Shown here: positions 1 to 8,450 of the stretch, one piece after another | Position numbering within the stretch: position 1 is the first letter of the stretch | How the letters are laid out: every line of letters starts with the position of its first letter | DNA from: an uncultured Candidatus Melainabacteria bacterium | GTDB taxonomy: Bacteria > Cyanobacteriota > Vampirovibrionia > Gastranaerophilales > Gastranaerophilaceae | Direction of reading: 5' to 3' | DNA length: 64,000 bases | Assembly: GCA_934693235.1 (NCBI GenBank) | Contig: CAKUUY010000005.1 | Coordinates: 1 to 64,000, forward strand | Translations under genes and position numbers: made by a program | Notes under the pieces: generated by a model | Database searches by the model: none | Told to the model about the DNA's origin: nothing | Seen by the model: the letters and a program-made list of their open reading frames with translations, nothing else

Positions 1-30
1 GGGTTAATTTTAATAAAAAACAATAAAAAT

Positions 31-156
31 CTCACCCCTCTCCCGGATTCGTAATGCTCACTATTGTTCGCAAACGACTTCGACCTCTACCCTCGGAGAG
101 GTGAAATCTATAAATGTCCTCTCTCCAAGGGAGAGAGCCAGAGAGAGGGGTTAATT
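31..156. repeat. Dispersed CTCTCTCC intergenic repeat
   Basis: The ends are inverted copies of a C-rich motif (cacccctctcc near 33-43 and gagagaggggtt near 141-152). Inside is an 8-bp hairpin, CTCTCTCC at 119-126 pairing with GGAGAGAG at 130-137 around a 3-base loop. Almost the same 38-base core recurs at 52570-52607, inside the coding leader of pilin-like gene 2, and in diverged form in the leader of pilin-like gene 1. This is therefore a mobile or dispersed palindromic repeat rather than a simple terminator. Confidence 0.7.
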
Positions 157-234
157 ATTCTTTTCTTATACTCTACCTGTCCAATGGCATGTTGCGCAAA
201 AATTCTAAATAATATTTTAGAGGAACTGTGCTTT

Positions 235-774
235 GTGAAAAATTTTTACTTAATATTTTTTATATTTATTCTAATCTTTTGTACAGGTTTTTCAGACAAA
301 ATTGTTGATGTGTCTATCGCTTATCAACCGAATGTTGAGAGGTTAGAAACTATTTTCAGGGCTTTCGTCCCTTTAAAAGATGGGGTGATTTATACAAAAG
401 TTCCGCGCGGGCTTATCATTAGTGTTGACGAAAGAACTTTTTTTGATGCGCATGAAGCTCGTATAAAAGAAAGTTCTCTTTATACTTTAGATATGATAAT
501 TATTCTTTTGCAAAAGCTCCAAAACTACTGTGTGATAGAAAGTCATACCGATGAAGTCGGTTGTAATGAATATTGTGAAAATTGGGAACTTTCTACCGCA
601 AGAGCACAAAATATTGCGGATTATATGACAGTTTATGGGAAAATTCCTGTACACAAATTGACTTCTAACGGATTTGGAAAACTTATGCCGTTCAAAGACA
701 ACGTTTCTTTTACGCAAAAAGGTTTTGATAACAGAATTGACTTTGTCATAATAGAATATGAAGCTAAGCGATAA
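235..774 (+). CDS. OmpA/MotB C-terminal-like cell envelope protein
   Basis: I place the start at the GTG at 235, 10 bases after an AGAGGA ribosome-binding site. From there the protein (179 aa) opens with a hydrophobic export signal (KNFYLIFFIFILIF). An open frame continues upstream to 64 but only through the intergenic repeat. The C-terminal half looks like an OmpA-family peptidoglycan-binding domain: a GLIISVDERTFFD strand, then ESHTDEVG (family form GHTD..G), then LSTARAQNIADY (family form LS..RA..V..YL), then NRIDFVI near the end. Such domains tether envelope proteins to peptidoglycan. The N-terminal part is too short for a beta-barrel. It converges with and overlaps the sigma factor gene by 11 bases. 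Confidence 0.65.
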   Translation: MKNFYLIFFIFILIFCTGFSDKIVDVSIAYQPNVERLETIFRAFVPLKDGVIYTKVPRGLIISVDERTFFDAHEARIKESSLYTLDMIIILLQKLQNYCVIESHTDEVGCNEYCENWELSTARAQNIADYMTVYGKIPVHKLTSNGFGKLMPFKDNVSFTQKGFDNRIDFVIIEYEAKR

Positions 775-1591
775 TACTTTGGCGAAGTCTTGAGGTTCTG
801 TTTTCGCTGAGAATATTTTTCAATTTCATAATACCTTGAGCATGAAGTTGACATACACGGGATTCAGACATATTTATAGTTTCCCCGATTTCCTTAAGAG
901 TCATGTTTTCTTGGTAGTACAAAACCATTATAATACGTTCACGTTCAGGCAATCTTTTTAATGCTTTTTCGAGTTGTTGTTTAACGTTTTGCTCTTCTGC
1001 GTTTTCTTGTGGGGTAAGTTTGTTTTCGTCTTGAATTGTTTCAATTATTTCAACGCTATCTTCTGTATTTCCGCGCTTCTCATAAAGAGATGTTATTGTT
1101 GCATCTTCTGACAACAATTGGTTAACTTTTTCCGCATCCATGTCAAGATAATTAGCAACCTCTGTAGTTGTAGGCATTCTGCCAAGTTCTTGTTTTAGCT
1201 TTTCTTGAGCGGCTTTTATATCTTTAATTTTCTTTCTTACGCTTCTAGGTAAGAAGTCTTGGGCTCTAATCCTGTCTAAAATAGCTCCGCGAATTCTGAT
1301 AAGTGCGTAAGTTTCAAAACGTGTATTCTTTTGGGGTGAGTATCTTTCGATAGCATTTATAAGTCCTTCAACACCATAACCTGCGATGTCTTCAATAGAA
1401 ATAGTTGCAGGAAGAGTTACTTTAACACGTCCGACAACATATCTTATCAAATAAATGTATTGAACAATAAGGGTGTCGCGAGCTGATTTGTTGGATTTAT
1501 CTTTGAGATATTCTTCCCACAATGAAACAAGTTCGTCTTCCGACAACCTTTTAATGTTATTATACGACGTAAAATCAAAATTCTGGCTCAT
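764..1591 (-). CDS. RNA polymerase sigma-70 family factor, FliA/WhiG (sigma-28) type
   Basis: A 275-residue alternative sigma factor starting at the ATG at 1591, preceded by a GGGAAG purine stretch; a TTG four codons upstream is possible. Visible parts are region 2 (ISIEDIAGYGVEGLINAIERY, then FETYALIRIRGAILDRIR, the core-binding and -10-recognising helices), a region 3 linker (GRMPTTTEVANYL) and region 4 with its helix-turn-helix (LPERERIIMVLYYQENMTLKEIGETI...SESRVCQLH). This arrangement without region 1.1 is that of FliA/WhiG/SigD factors. No flagellar genes are visible here, so the regulon may be pili or stress genes. Confidence 0.85.
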   Translation of the reverse strand: MSQNFDFTSYNNIKRLSEDELVSLWEEYLKDKSNKSARDTLIVQYIYLIRYVVGRVKVTLPATISIEDIAGYGVEGLINAIERYSPQKNTRFETYALIRIRGAILDRIRAQDFLPRSVRKKIKDIKAAQEKLKQELGRMPTTTEVANYLDMDAEKVNQLLSEDATITSLYEKRGNTEDSVEIIETIQDENKLTPQENAEEQNVKQQLEKALKRLPERERIIMVLYYQENMTLKEIGETINMSESRVCQLHAQGIMKLKNILSENRTSRLRQSIIA

Positions 1592-1819
1592 TAAACTTCC
1601 CAAATATTGTTCTTTACATGTCTATTCTATCTAATATACATTTTGTTACATCATTTAAAAAGAGGAAATGTTTAAGTTTTGTTAAAGCATGTGAACTAAT
1701 CATTGTGGCATGTGACTGTTTCAATAAATAACTTAATATTTTGTAGATTTTTGATAAGTTTGTTTTATAATCTCTTATATACAGGGATATACAGATTTGA
1801 AAAGGGAAAGAGGTTTTAT

Positions 1820-2725
1820 ATGGCATTAAGATATGATGCAGGAGAAGTTATAACCGCGATGGTTACGCCGTTTAATGCGAAAAGAGAAATCGATTACAAT
1901 AAGGCTGAAGAACTTACAAAACATTTAATAACTCATGGTAGTGATGCTGTTTTGGTTGCCGGAACTACCGGTGAAGGTCCGACTCTTTCTCACGAAGAAG
2001 AATTTGAATTGTTAAGTACGGTAAAAAGAGCTGTTGCGAATAAAGCTAAAGTTATTATGAATGCAGGCTCTAATTCTACTGAAACTGCTGTACGCTCTGC
2101 AAAATGGGCTCAAAAGGAAGATGTCGATGCAATTTTATCTGTTGTTCCTTATTATAACAAACCGTCTCAAAAAGGCATGATTGAACATTTTTCTGCGATT
2201 GCAGAAAGTGTTGATTTGCCGATTATTTTGTATAATATTCCGGGAAGAACAGGTGTAAACATGTTGCCTGAAACTGTCGCAACTTTAGCGGAAAAATATC
2301 AGAATATCGTCGCTATTAAACAAAGTTGTGGTGATATGGACATGGTTACAGAAATGCAATTGTGTTGCCCTGAAGATTTTTCAATCTACTCAGGTGATGA
2401 CAGTTTGACACTTCCGATGTTGTCATTGGGGGTAAGAGGTGTGATTTCAGTAACTTCTCATATCTTTGGTAAAGAAGTTAAATCAATGATTAGAAATTAT
2501 AAATCAGGTGAATTTTTGGCAGCATTGAATATGCACAAAAATTTGTATCCTGTATTTAGAAAATTATTTATGGCGCCAAATCCTGTTCCGGTAAAGGCGG
2601 CTTTAGCGCATAAAGGTATTATTGAGGATTATGTAAGACGACCGTTGGTTGAACTTACTCAAATCGAGAAAAAAGACTTGTTTATGGTTCTTGATGAAAT
2701 TAGAATTAGCCAAGAAGAACTATAA
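1820..2725 (+). CDS. dapA: 4-hydroxy-tetrahydrodipicolinate synthase
   Basis: Condenses pyruvate with aspartate semialdehyde, the first committed step to lysine and meso-diaminopimelate. The 301-residue length fits the family. Visible hallmarks are the pyruvate-binding TTGE at residues 49-52, tyrosines in PYYNKP near 111, the YNIPGRTG motif (Tyr138, Arg143) and the Schiff-base lysine in IVAIKQS (Lys167). The ATG at 1820 follows an AAGAGG ribosome-binding site; the open frame extends further upstream but only through AT-rich promoter sequence. A TATAAT-like box lies about 55 bases upstream. It stands alone, separated by 75 bases from secD. Confidence 0.95.
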   Translation: MALRYDAGEVITAMVTPFNAKREIDYNKAEELTKHLITHGSDAVLVAGTTGEGPTLSHEEEFELLSTVKRAVANKAKVIMNAGSNSTETAVRSAKWAQKEDVDAILSVVPYYNKPSQKGMIEHFSAIAESVDLPIILYNIPGRTGVNMLPETVATLAEKYQNIVAIKQSCGDMDMVTEMQLCCPEDFSIYSGDDSLTLPMLSLGVRGVISVTSHIFGKEVKSMIRNYKSGEFLAALNMHKNLYPVFRKLFMAPNPVPVKAALAHKGIIEDYVRRPLVELTQIEKKDLFMVLDEIRISQEEL

Positions 2726-2800
2726 AATAATTTTCATATTTGTACAAAAATATGAACTAAAAGAGAATTTCCACAGAGAATATAGAAAAGGATAGAAAAA

Positions 2801-4108
2801 ATGAAAAACAAAATTTTGATGTTTTGGTTTATCGTAGCGATAGTGATTGTGTCATCAATCCTAATCCTTGTTAAACCGACAAAATTAGGACTTGACTTGG
2901 TTGGAGGCTCAAGACTCGTTCTTGAAGCTGAAACAACTGATTCTATTGCCAAAATCACTCCTGAAGTTATGAATCGACTTCAGTTTGCGATTGAACAACG
3001 TGTTAACAAACTCGGTGTTGCAGAAACAGTTGTTCAACAAGTAGGTGAAAAAAGATTGTTAATTGAAATTCCTAACGTTACTGATTTGAAAGAAGCAAAA
3101 GCTTTTATCGGTGAAACAGCTCAATTGGAATTTAAAAAAGAAGGGAAAGCACCGGATGGTGCTCCAATTTGGATTTCTACCGGTTTAACAGGGCAAGACT
3201 TGGCAAAATCAACTCTTAGCACTGATGCATCAGGACAATGGGTTGTTTCTTTGGAATTCAATGCGGCAGGTGCTAAAAAGTTTGCAGATTTGACAAAGTC
3301 TCTTGTTGGTCAGCAAATGGCAATTTTCTTTGATGGCGAACTCCAATCTGCTCCACGTGTAAATGAAGCTATTTATGGGGGAAAAGCTCAAATTTCAGGT
3401 GGTGATAGCGGATTTGCTTATGATGAAGCTGAAAGAATGGTAAACTTGCTTAACGCTGGAGCTTTGCCTGTTCCGGCTAAAATTGTCGAAGAAAACACGG
3501 TTGGACCTACTCTTGGTGCTGATAGTGTTGCAAAATCTCAAAAAGCCGGTATCATCGGACTTTCTGCAGTTATGCTGTTTATGATTGCATTTTATCATGT
3601 ACCAGGTTTGATTGCTGATATCGCGCTAATTATTTATAGTTTAATTTTGTTTGCTTTATTCAAGACAATTCCTGTTACATTAACTCTTGCCGGTATTGCA
3701 GGTTTTATTCTGTCAATTGGTATGGCTGTTGATGCAAACATTCTTATTTTTGAAAGAACAAAAGAAGAATTAAGAGAGGGTAGAAACTTATTTACTGCTA
3801 TTAATTCAGGTTTTGATAGAGCATTCACAAGTATTTTCGATTCAAATATGACAACAATCATTACTTGTACAATTCTTTATTTACTTGGTACAAGTGTTGT
3901 TAAAGGTTTCGCTTTAACTCTTGCTATTGGTGTTATCGTATCAATGTTCAGTGCTATTACAGTTACTAAAAACTTTATGCACTTAATCTTTGGTACAGGT
4001 GAACTTAAACACCCTGCATTGTTCGGATTAAGAAAAGATGAAATCGGACAAAGTTATGAAGCGTCTGAAACTAAGCGTGAAAAAGCGCGTTTCGGTATTT
4101 TGGACTAA
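2801..4108 (+). CDS. secD: Protein translocase subunit SecD
   Basis: A membrane component of the Sec accessory complex that uses proton motive force to pull exported proteins through SecYEG. The 435-residue protein has an N-terminal transmembrane helix followed by KLGLDLVGGSRLVLE (the SecD DLxGG signature). A periplasmic P1 region with AIEQRVNKLGV follows, then a C-terminal block of five or so membrane helices with the conserved GMAVDANILIFERTKEE. It is shorter than E. coli SecD because the periplasmic domain is small, as in many bacteria. An AAGGAT ribosome-binding site precedes the ATG. secF follows after 28 bases, so the two form an operon. Confidence 0.95.
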   Translation: MKNKILMFWFIVAIVIVSSILILVKPTKLGLDLVGGSRLVLEAETTDSIAKITPEVMNRLQFAIEQRVNKLGVAETVVQQVGEKRLLIEIPNVTDLKEAKAFIGETAQLEFKKEGKAPDGAPIWISTGLTGQDLAKSTLSTDASGQWVVSLEFNAAGAKKFADLTKSLVGQQMAIFFDGELQSAPRVNEAIYGGKAQISGGDSGFAYDEAERMVNLLNAGALPVPAKIVEENTVGPTLGADSVAKSQKAGIIGLSAVMLFMIAFYHVPGLIADIALIIYSLILFALFKTIPVTLTLAGIAGFILSIGMAVDANILIFERTKEELREGRNLFTAINSGFDRAFTSIFDSNMTTIITCTILYLLGTSVVKGFALTLAIGVIVSMFSAITVTKNFMHLIFGTGELKHPALFGLRKDEIGQSYEASETKREKARFGILD

Positions 4109-4136
4109 TGAATTGGAAAATTAGAAAGGTAAAACA

Positions 4137-5123
4137 ATGATAAATACAGGTAAAAAACACTTGGTTCATGTTGTAAAATATAGATGGTGGTGGATGCTTC
4201 TAACGACAATCCTTTTAGTTCCTGGGATTATCGCAATGATTTATTCATCAGTAACTTACGCAAACCATGCGCCTTTGAAAGTTGGTATTGATTATACCGG
4301 TGGTACGATTTTGCAATATGGGCTTGAACAAAAACTTAGTAACGGTGATGTTACAAAGACTAGAGAAAAACTAGAAAAAGTTGGGATTGAAAATCCTTAT
4401 ATTCAAATCTTGAATGTAAACAACTCCCAACAAGAAAACACAAAGTCAAATATAAATTCAATAATTTCAATCAGAACCAAATTTATTGACAAAGATTCAA
4501 ATACAACAGAAGTTATTACAGATCAATTGAAAAGCGAATACCAAAACCCTGAATTGATATCGGTAAGTTCTGTTGGCCCTACAATGGGTAAAGAGTTGTT
4601 CAAAAATTCATTGATTGCCGTTACTTTGGCATTTTTAGGAATTGTTGCATATTTGTCATTCAGATTTAGGTTTGATTATGCATTGGCTGCAATTTTGGGT
4701 GTGTTACATGACGTTGTGTTTGTAGTTGGTGTGTTCTCAATTCTTGGACTTTTATATAATGTTCAGGTTGATGGTTTGTTCATTACTGCTATTTTGACGG
4801 TAATCGGATTTTCTGTTCACGATACAATTGTTGTGTTTGACAGAATTCGTGAAAATTTAAGATATTACTCAAAGAAAATGTCATTTGGAGAAATCGTTGA
4901 TGCTTCTGTAAATCAAACTTTGACAAGAAGTATTAACACATCTTTGACTACATTGATTACATTGTTGGCACTATACCTTTGGGGTGGTGTTACAACAAAA
5001 GATTTCGTTCTATGTATGATTTTAGGTATTGCAATTGGAACATATTCAAGTATTTTCTTCTGCAGTATGTTGGTTGATTTCTGGAACGATAAACAACAAA
5101 AGCAAGTTAAAACAGTTGCTTAG
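4137..5123 (+). CDS. secF: Protein translocase subunit SecF
   Basis: Partner of SecD in the SecDF export motor. The 328-residue protein has one N-terminal membrane helix, the SecF signature VGIDYTGGTILQY just after it, a short periplasmic region, and five C-terminal helices with the conserved SVHDTIVVFDRIREN motif and the NQTLTRSINTSLTT segment. The start is an ATG after AGAAAGG. It is the last gene of secDF and is followed directly by a strong intrinsic terminator. Confidence 0.95.
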   Translation: MINTGKKHLVHVVKYRWWWMLLTTILLVPGIIAMIYSSVTYANHAPLKVGIDYTGGTILQYGLEQKLSNGDVTKTREKLEKVGIENPYIQILNVNNSQQENTKSNINSIISIRTKFIDKDSNTTEVITDQLKSEYQNPELISVSSVGPTMGKELFKNSLIAVTLAFLGIVAYLSFRFRFDYALAAILGVLHDVVFVVGVFSILGLLYNVQVDGLFITAILTVIGFSVHDTIVVFDRIRENLRYYSKKMSFGEIVDASVNQTLTRSINTSLTTLITLLALYLWGGVTTKDFVLCMILGIAIGTYSSIFFCSMLVDFWNDKQQKQVKTVA

Positions 5124-5142
5124 ATTAAAAATTCAGAATAAT

Positions 5143-5175
5143 AAAAAAAGACCTCTTTTTTAAGAGGTCTTTTTT
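5143..5175 (+). terminator. Intrinsic terminator after secF
   Basis: A-rich side, stem AAAAGACCTCTT / AAGAGGTCTTTT with a short T loop, then a T run. It is nearly symmetrical, so it could also act on the minus strand. Confidence 0.85.
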
Positions 5176-5289
5176 ATGTAATATCAGTATGACCTGTGAT
5201 TTTTGTCGATAGAATGTTTAACCAGAAACTTGTTATTATCGTATATGTTAAGTAATTTGTTGACCAAACTTTATATTAGTCCTGCGCGG

Positions 5290-5465
5290 ACGGCGGGAAC
5301 TTTTTGTGTAAAAAGTTCCACAAAACCAGTCACACGCTCCATTCACTAATAACTTGTAAGCTCAACCTGAAAACAGCCAAACTCGCTAATCGCTCAGACA
5401 AAGGCTGTTTTTGTTGTCTGTTTTGCTAACGAGTTATTGTTCATTCCGCTATCGTGGCAATTTGA
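5290..5465. repeat. Gene-free spacer with two hairpin repeats
   Basis: The roughly 400-base spacer between secF and the next gene holds no supported gene. It contains a perfect 10-bp hairpin (GGAACTTTTT / AAAAAGTTCC, 5296-5319) of which a partial copy lies near 7510. It also contains a larger palindrome around AACAGCC...GGCTGTT (5370-5411) flanked by ACTTGTAAG and GCTAACGAGTT. The second unit recurs at 54092-54202, including the adjacent sequence atagcg.aatgaac in inverted orientation, so it belongs to a dispersed repeat family. Confidence 0.6.
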
Positions 5466-5535
5466 CTCCGTAATCTGTGATTTTTGTAGAACAACAGACA
5501 ATCGTGCACGAAGTTCGAAAATTTTTATAGCTTAT

Positions 5536-7383
5536 CTATGAAAATGCTTTGAATGAACGTTCAACGTTCTTATCGATTACGTTCTTTAATGATTCATATT
5601 CTGTTTGAAGTGCATTGTGCTCGGTGTCAAGTTTTTTCAAATCTTGGTCGTATTTTTTGTCTTGGTTTTCGATTTCTGTAGTTGTATTTTTGTATTTTAC
5701 TTCAGCTTTTGCGATTGCTACTTCGTCTTCTACAGATACGATATCTGTTGTGCTTGAGTATGCTGTTGCATTCCAGTAGTAGCCCTCTGCTGTCATTGTT
5801 GCAACTTTTGAACTATCTGTTGCCGGATTGAAGTATGAAGCTTGGTTCAAGGTAACAACACCGTTTTTCAAGGCAAATGTCAACCAATCACTGCTTGTTA
5901 GTAGTTCATCATCAATTACTTTGTAATTCTTAGTATTTTGAGATTTTACGTTGTTAGGATTGTCTTTGTCGTTATCTCGAGCTAAACCGTATATTGTTTG
6001 ACCGGTTTCATTTGTACTTGATTTTACTTTGTTAGCAGTTTCAGAGCCATTCATCATGTACCACAAATTTACGTACCATTGAGCTTTGTCTTTGTCATTC
6101 AATGTAAAGTCGAAATCACTTAAAAACGGTTCTTTTACTTCTTTAGGAGGTTCCCCTGGGACTTCAGCTTCTTCTGTAAATACAGGTTCTTCCCTTATTG
6201 GAGCTGGTGGCTGTGGTGCAGCATCGAGTTTTTTCATATCACCATCCGTAAAGTTAATAAGAGTTTCTTTCATTTCAGCTTGATTTGTTATTAAATTGTT
6301 TTTTAAAATATATAACAAGTCAATTGCTTTTTGCTTTAATGTTTTTAATTGTGGTTCTCCATTTGAATTTGTCAGAACTTTTTTGTTTGCTTGGTCATAT
6401 TTATAATCGCTTTTCAAAATTTCTAGCTCTGTAGGTTCTCTTCCAGCGTCTAGTGCTGCCTGAATAATATTTTCTTTTACGTCAGAGGTATTGCTATTGT
6501 CATCTCCATCACAGTATTTTGTTTCTTTGGCAATTTCTTTTGATAATGGGATGAAATCTTTACTTTTTTCATCAGGGGAATATATTGCGGAACCAGAAAC
6601 ATCATCACTCGCAAATTTTACCGTATTTCCATTGCTCGCTGTATATTCTTTTGATGATACTTTATCGCCACCGGTATAATCTAAAAGATGCGCTAAAACG
6701 TGAACATAGCATTTAGTATCATTATTCAATGCTTTTTTATAACAACTTGACGGATTGTCCTTTGTTCCGACAATGCTGGTAAAGGTGTTATATAAATTTG
6801 GAATGCTGTTATAATTTGTTAATTCATTTTCATAATATTTATAAGCTTTATCATATGCAGCTTTTTCTTTAACCCAAGCATCATGATCAGTTTGCCAAAC
6901 GTTCTTTCTAGCCAGATAATCATTGTATGTTTTATTTTTTTCAGCCCATGCGTTGTAGCCATCTAAGTATTTGTTATATTTTTCTAATTCACTTTGGTAT
7001 GAGCCATTAATATTTTCTTGGTCTACTAAGCCATATTTTTTTAAAAAACCTGCTAAATCGTTTGATTCTTCAAAATTTTTTGCATCAGTTGCAGAAACAA
7101 GATTTTGACCTGAAGCGTTTTGGATTGAATATTGATTTTTTAGTGGTTCATATGAATACAGCAACGCTGGAGTTAAGTTGTTAGAAGAACTTGCTCCGTT
7201 ACTATCGTATGTTTTGAACACTAATTTCTCGGAACTTAAGGCATCCATATATGTTTGGCTTGCCTCAGAAGATTTTTGGGCAAGTCTTAATTTCGCGTTT
7301 GTAATAGTTTGAGAACGCATTTCGTTATCGGTCAAACGGCCGGTAATTGTTAATAATCTAGCTTGTGAAGCTGACATACCCAT
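5536..7383 (-). CDS. Large lineage-type coiled-coil protein, function unknown
   Basis: A 615-residue protein with no recognised enzyme domain. The N-terminus (GMSASQARLLTITGRL, then DNEMRSQTITNAKLRLA) looks like a conserved amphipathic module. I believe it recurs in other proteins of this lineage but cannot name a family. The central region is rich in Tyr, Lys, Asn and Glu and is predicted helical (repeated YNAW, YNDYL, YEN patterns near residues 130-190). A Pro/Glu linker sits near residue 400. The C-terminus returns to coiled coil (KLDTEHNALQTEYESLKNVI). There is no signal peptide. An AGGAAG ribosome-binding site precedes the ATG at 7383. It could be a structural or secreted filament component. 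Confidence 0.7.
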   Translation of the reverse strand: MGMSASQARLLTITGRLTDNEMRSQTITNAKLRLAQKSSEASQTYMDALSSEKLVFKTYDSNGASSSNNLTPALLYSYEPLKNQYSIQNASGQNLVSATDAKNFEESNDLAGFLKKYGLVDQENINGSYQSELEKYNKYLDGYNAWAEKNKTYNDYLARKNVWQTDHDAWVKEKAAYDKAYKYYENELTNYNSIPNLYNTFTSIVGTKDNPSSCYKKALNNDTKCYVHVLAHLLDYTGGDKVSSKEYTASNGNTVKFASDDVSGSAIYSPDEKSKDFIPLSKEIAKETKYCDGDDNSNTSDVKENIIQAALDAGREPTELEILKSDYKYDQANKKVLTNSNGEPQLKTLKQKAIDLLYILKNNLITNQAEMKETLINFTDGDMKKLDAAPQPPAPIREEPVFTEEAEVPGEPPKEVKEPFLSDFDFTLNDKDKAQWYVNLWYMMNGSETANKVKSSTNETGQTIYGLARDNDKDNPNNVKSQNTKNYKVIDDELLTSSDWLTFALKNGVVTLNQASYFNPATDSSKVATMTAEGYYWNATAYSSTTDIVSVEDEVAIAKAEVKYKNTTTEIENQDKKYDQDLKKLDTEHNALQTEYESLKNVIDKNVERSFKAFS

Positions 7384-7574
7384 AAGTTTTCTTCCTTTCC
7401 ATGTATGATTACGGAAGAATAGGTATTTTTCTTTAATTTTTTGTAAAGATTGTTAAGAGATGTTAATAAAAGTGGTTTTATATTATTTTTGATATGTCGC
7501 CTTATGCGAATAGCGGAAACTTTTTGTGTAAATTATTATCTTTTAACAGTTTTATTAAAACAAATTGAGCTACT

Positions 7575-8234
7575 TTAAACCAGTCCCTCTTTCAGAGCTT
7601 TTACAGCGGCTTGGGTTCTGTCATCAACTACAAGTTTTTGAATAATGTTACAAACGTGAGCTTTTGCTGTATGTTCTGAAATAGTCAATTCTTGCGCTAT
7701 TTCGTTGTTTGAAAGCCCATCAACTACGAGTTTTAAGACTTCGTATTCTCGTTGGGTAAGATTTGCGTGTTGCTCTTTAAACATTGCACGGGACATTTGT
7801 CGTGGAGGAACTACTCCGCAATTTTTGTCACGTAATATCGGTACAACTTGTGGATCAAGCCACATGGCTCCATCGTAAATCGTTTTTATTATCATTTTTA
7901 AAATGTCTGTGCTTACATTTTTTAGAACATAAGCACAGGCTCCCGCTTGAAGAGCATTTAAAATATCTTGTTCACTTAAATGTGATGTTAAAATAATTAT
8001 CTTTGCCTTGTTATTGATTTCCAGAATTCTTTTTGTTGCTTCAATTCCGGAAATATCAGGAAGCCCGATATCCATCAAGATTACATCAGGGTGTGAAATT
8101 CTGTATTTTTCAATAGCTTCTTTCCCACTTTGAGCCTCAGACGCAACGATTAACTCTTCTTGTCCGTCAAACAAGGATTTTAGCCCTACACGAATTAATT
8201 TTTGATCCTCTACAAGTAATATATTTATTGTCAT
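7575..8234 (-). CDS. NarL/LuxR-family response regulator
   Basis: A two-domain DNA-binding response regulator of 219 aa. The receiver domain (1-120) has the acidic pair Glu9-Asp10, phospho-acceptor Asp55 in ILMDIGLPD, Thr83 in ILTSH and Lys105 in YVLKN. The C-terminal LuxR-type helix-turn-helix (about 155-215) carries LTQREYEVLKLVVDGLSNNEIA and HTAKAHV. AGGAGAAAA precedes the ATG. No histidine kinase is adjacent, so it is an orphan here. The neighbouring large coiled-coil gene on the same strand could be a target but nothing in the sequence proves that. Confidence 0.92.
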   Translation of the reverse strand: MTINILLVEDQKLIRVGLKSLFDGQEELIVASEAQSGKEAIEKYRISHPDVILMDIGLPDISGIEATKRILEINNKAKIIILTSHLSEQDILNALQAGACAYVLKNVSTDILKMIIKTIYDGAMWLDPQVVPILRDKNCGVVPPRQMSRAMFKEQHANLTQREYEVLKLVVDGLSNNEIAQELTISEHTAKAHVCNIIQKLVVDDRTQAAVKALKEGLV

Positions 8235-8450
8235 ACTATTTTCTCCTATATTACTTATAAAAGTTTTTTTGTTTCAATTAATCCCTTTATTATTGAGAAA
8301 AAATGTCAATATTATACTTTATTAACTTGGAAATATAATTTGCATTCAATTATAAAAAGTCTTTTAATTAAATCTTAATATTTATTTATAGCAAATTAAA
8401 TAATTTTGGATTATTATGTAGGTGATAAATATATATAAGGCAAACTAATC

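Noticed and set aside
64..234. An N-terminal extension of the OmpA-like protein starting at 64
   Set aside because: The stretch is the intergenic repeat, with no ribosome-binding site, and would put the export signal internally.
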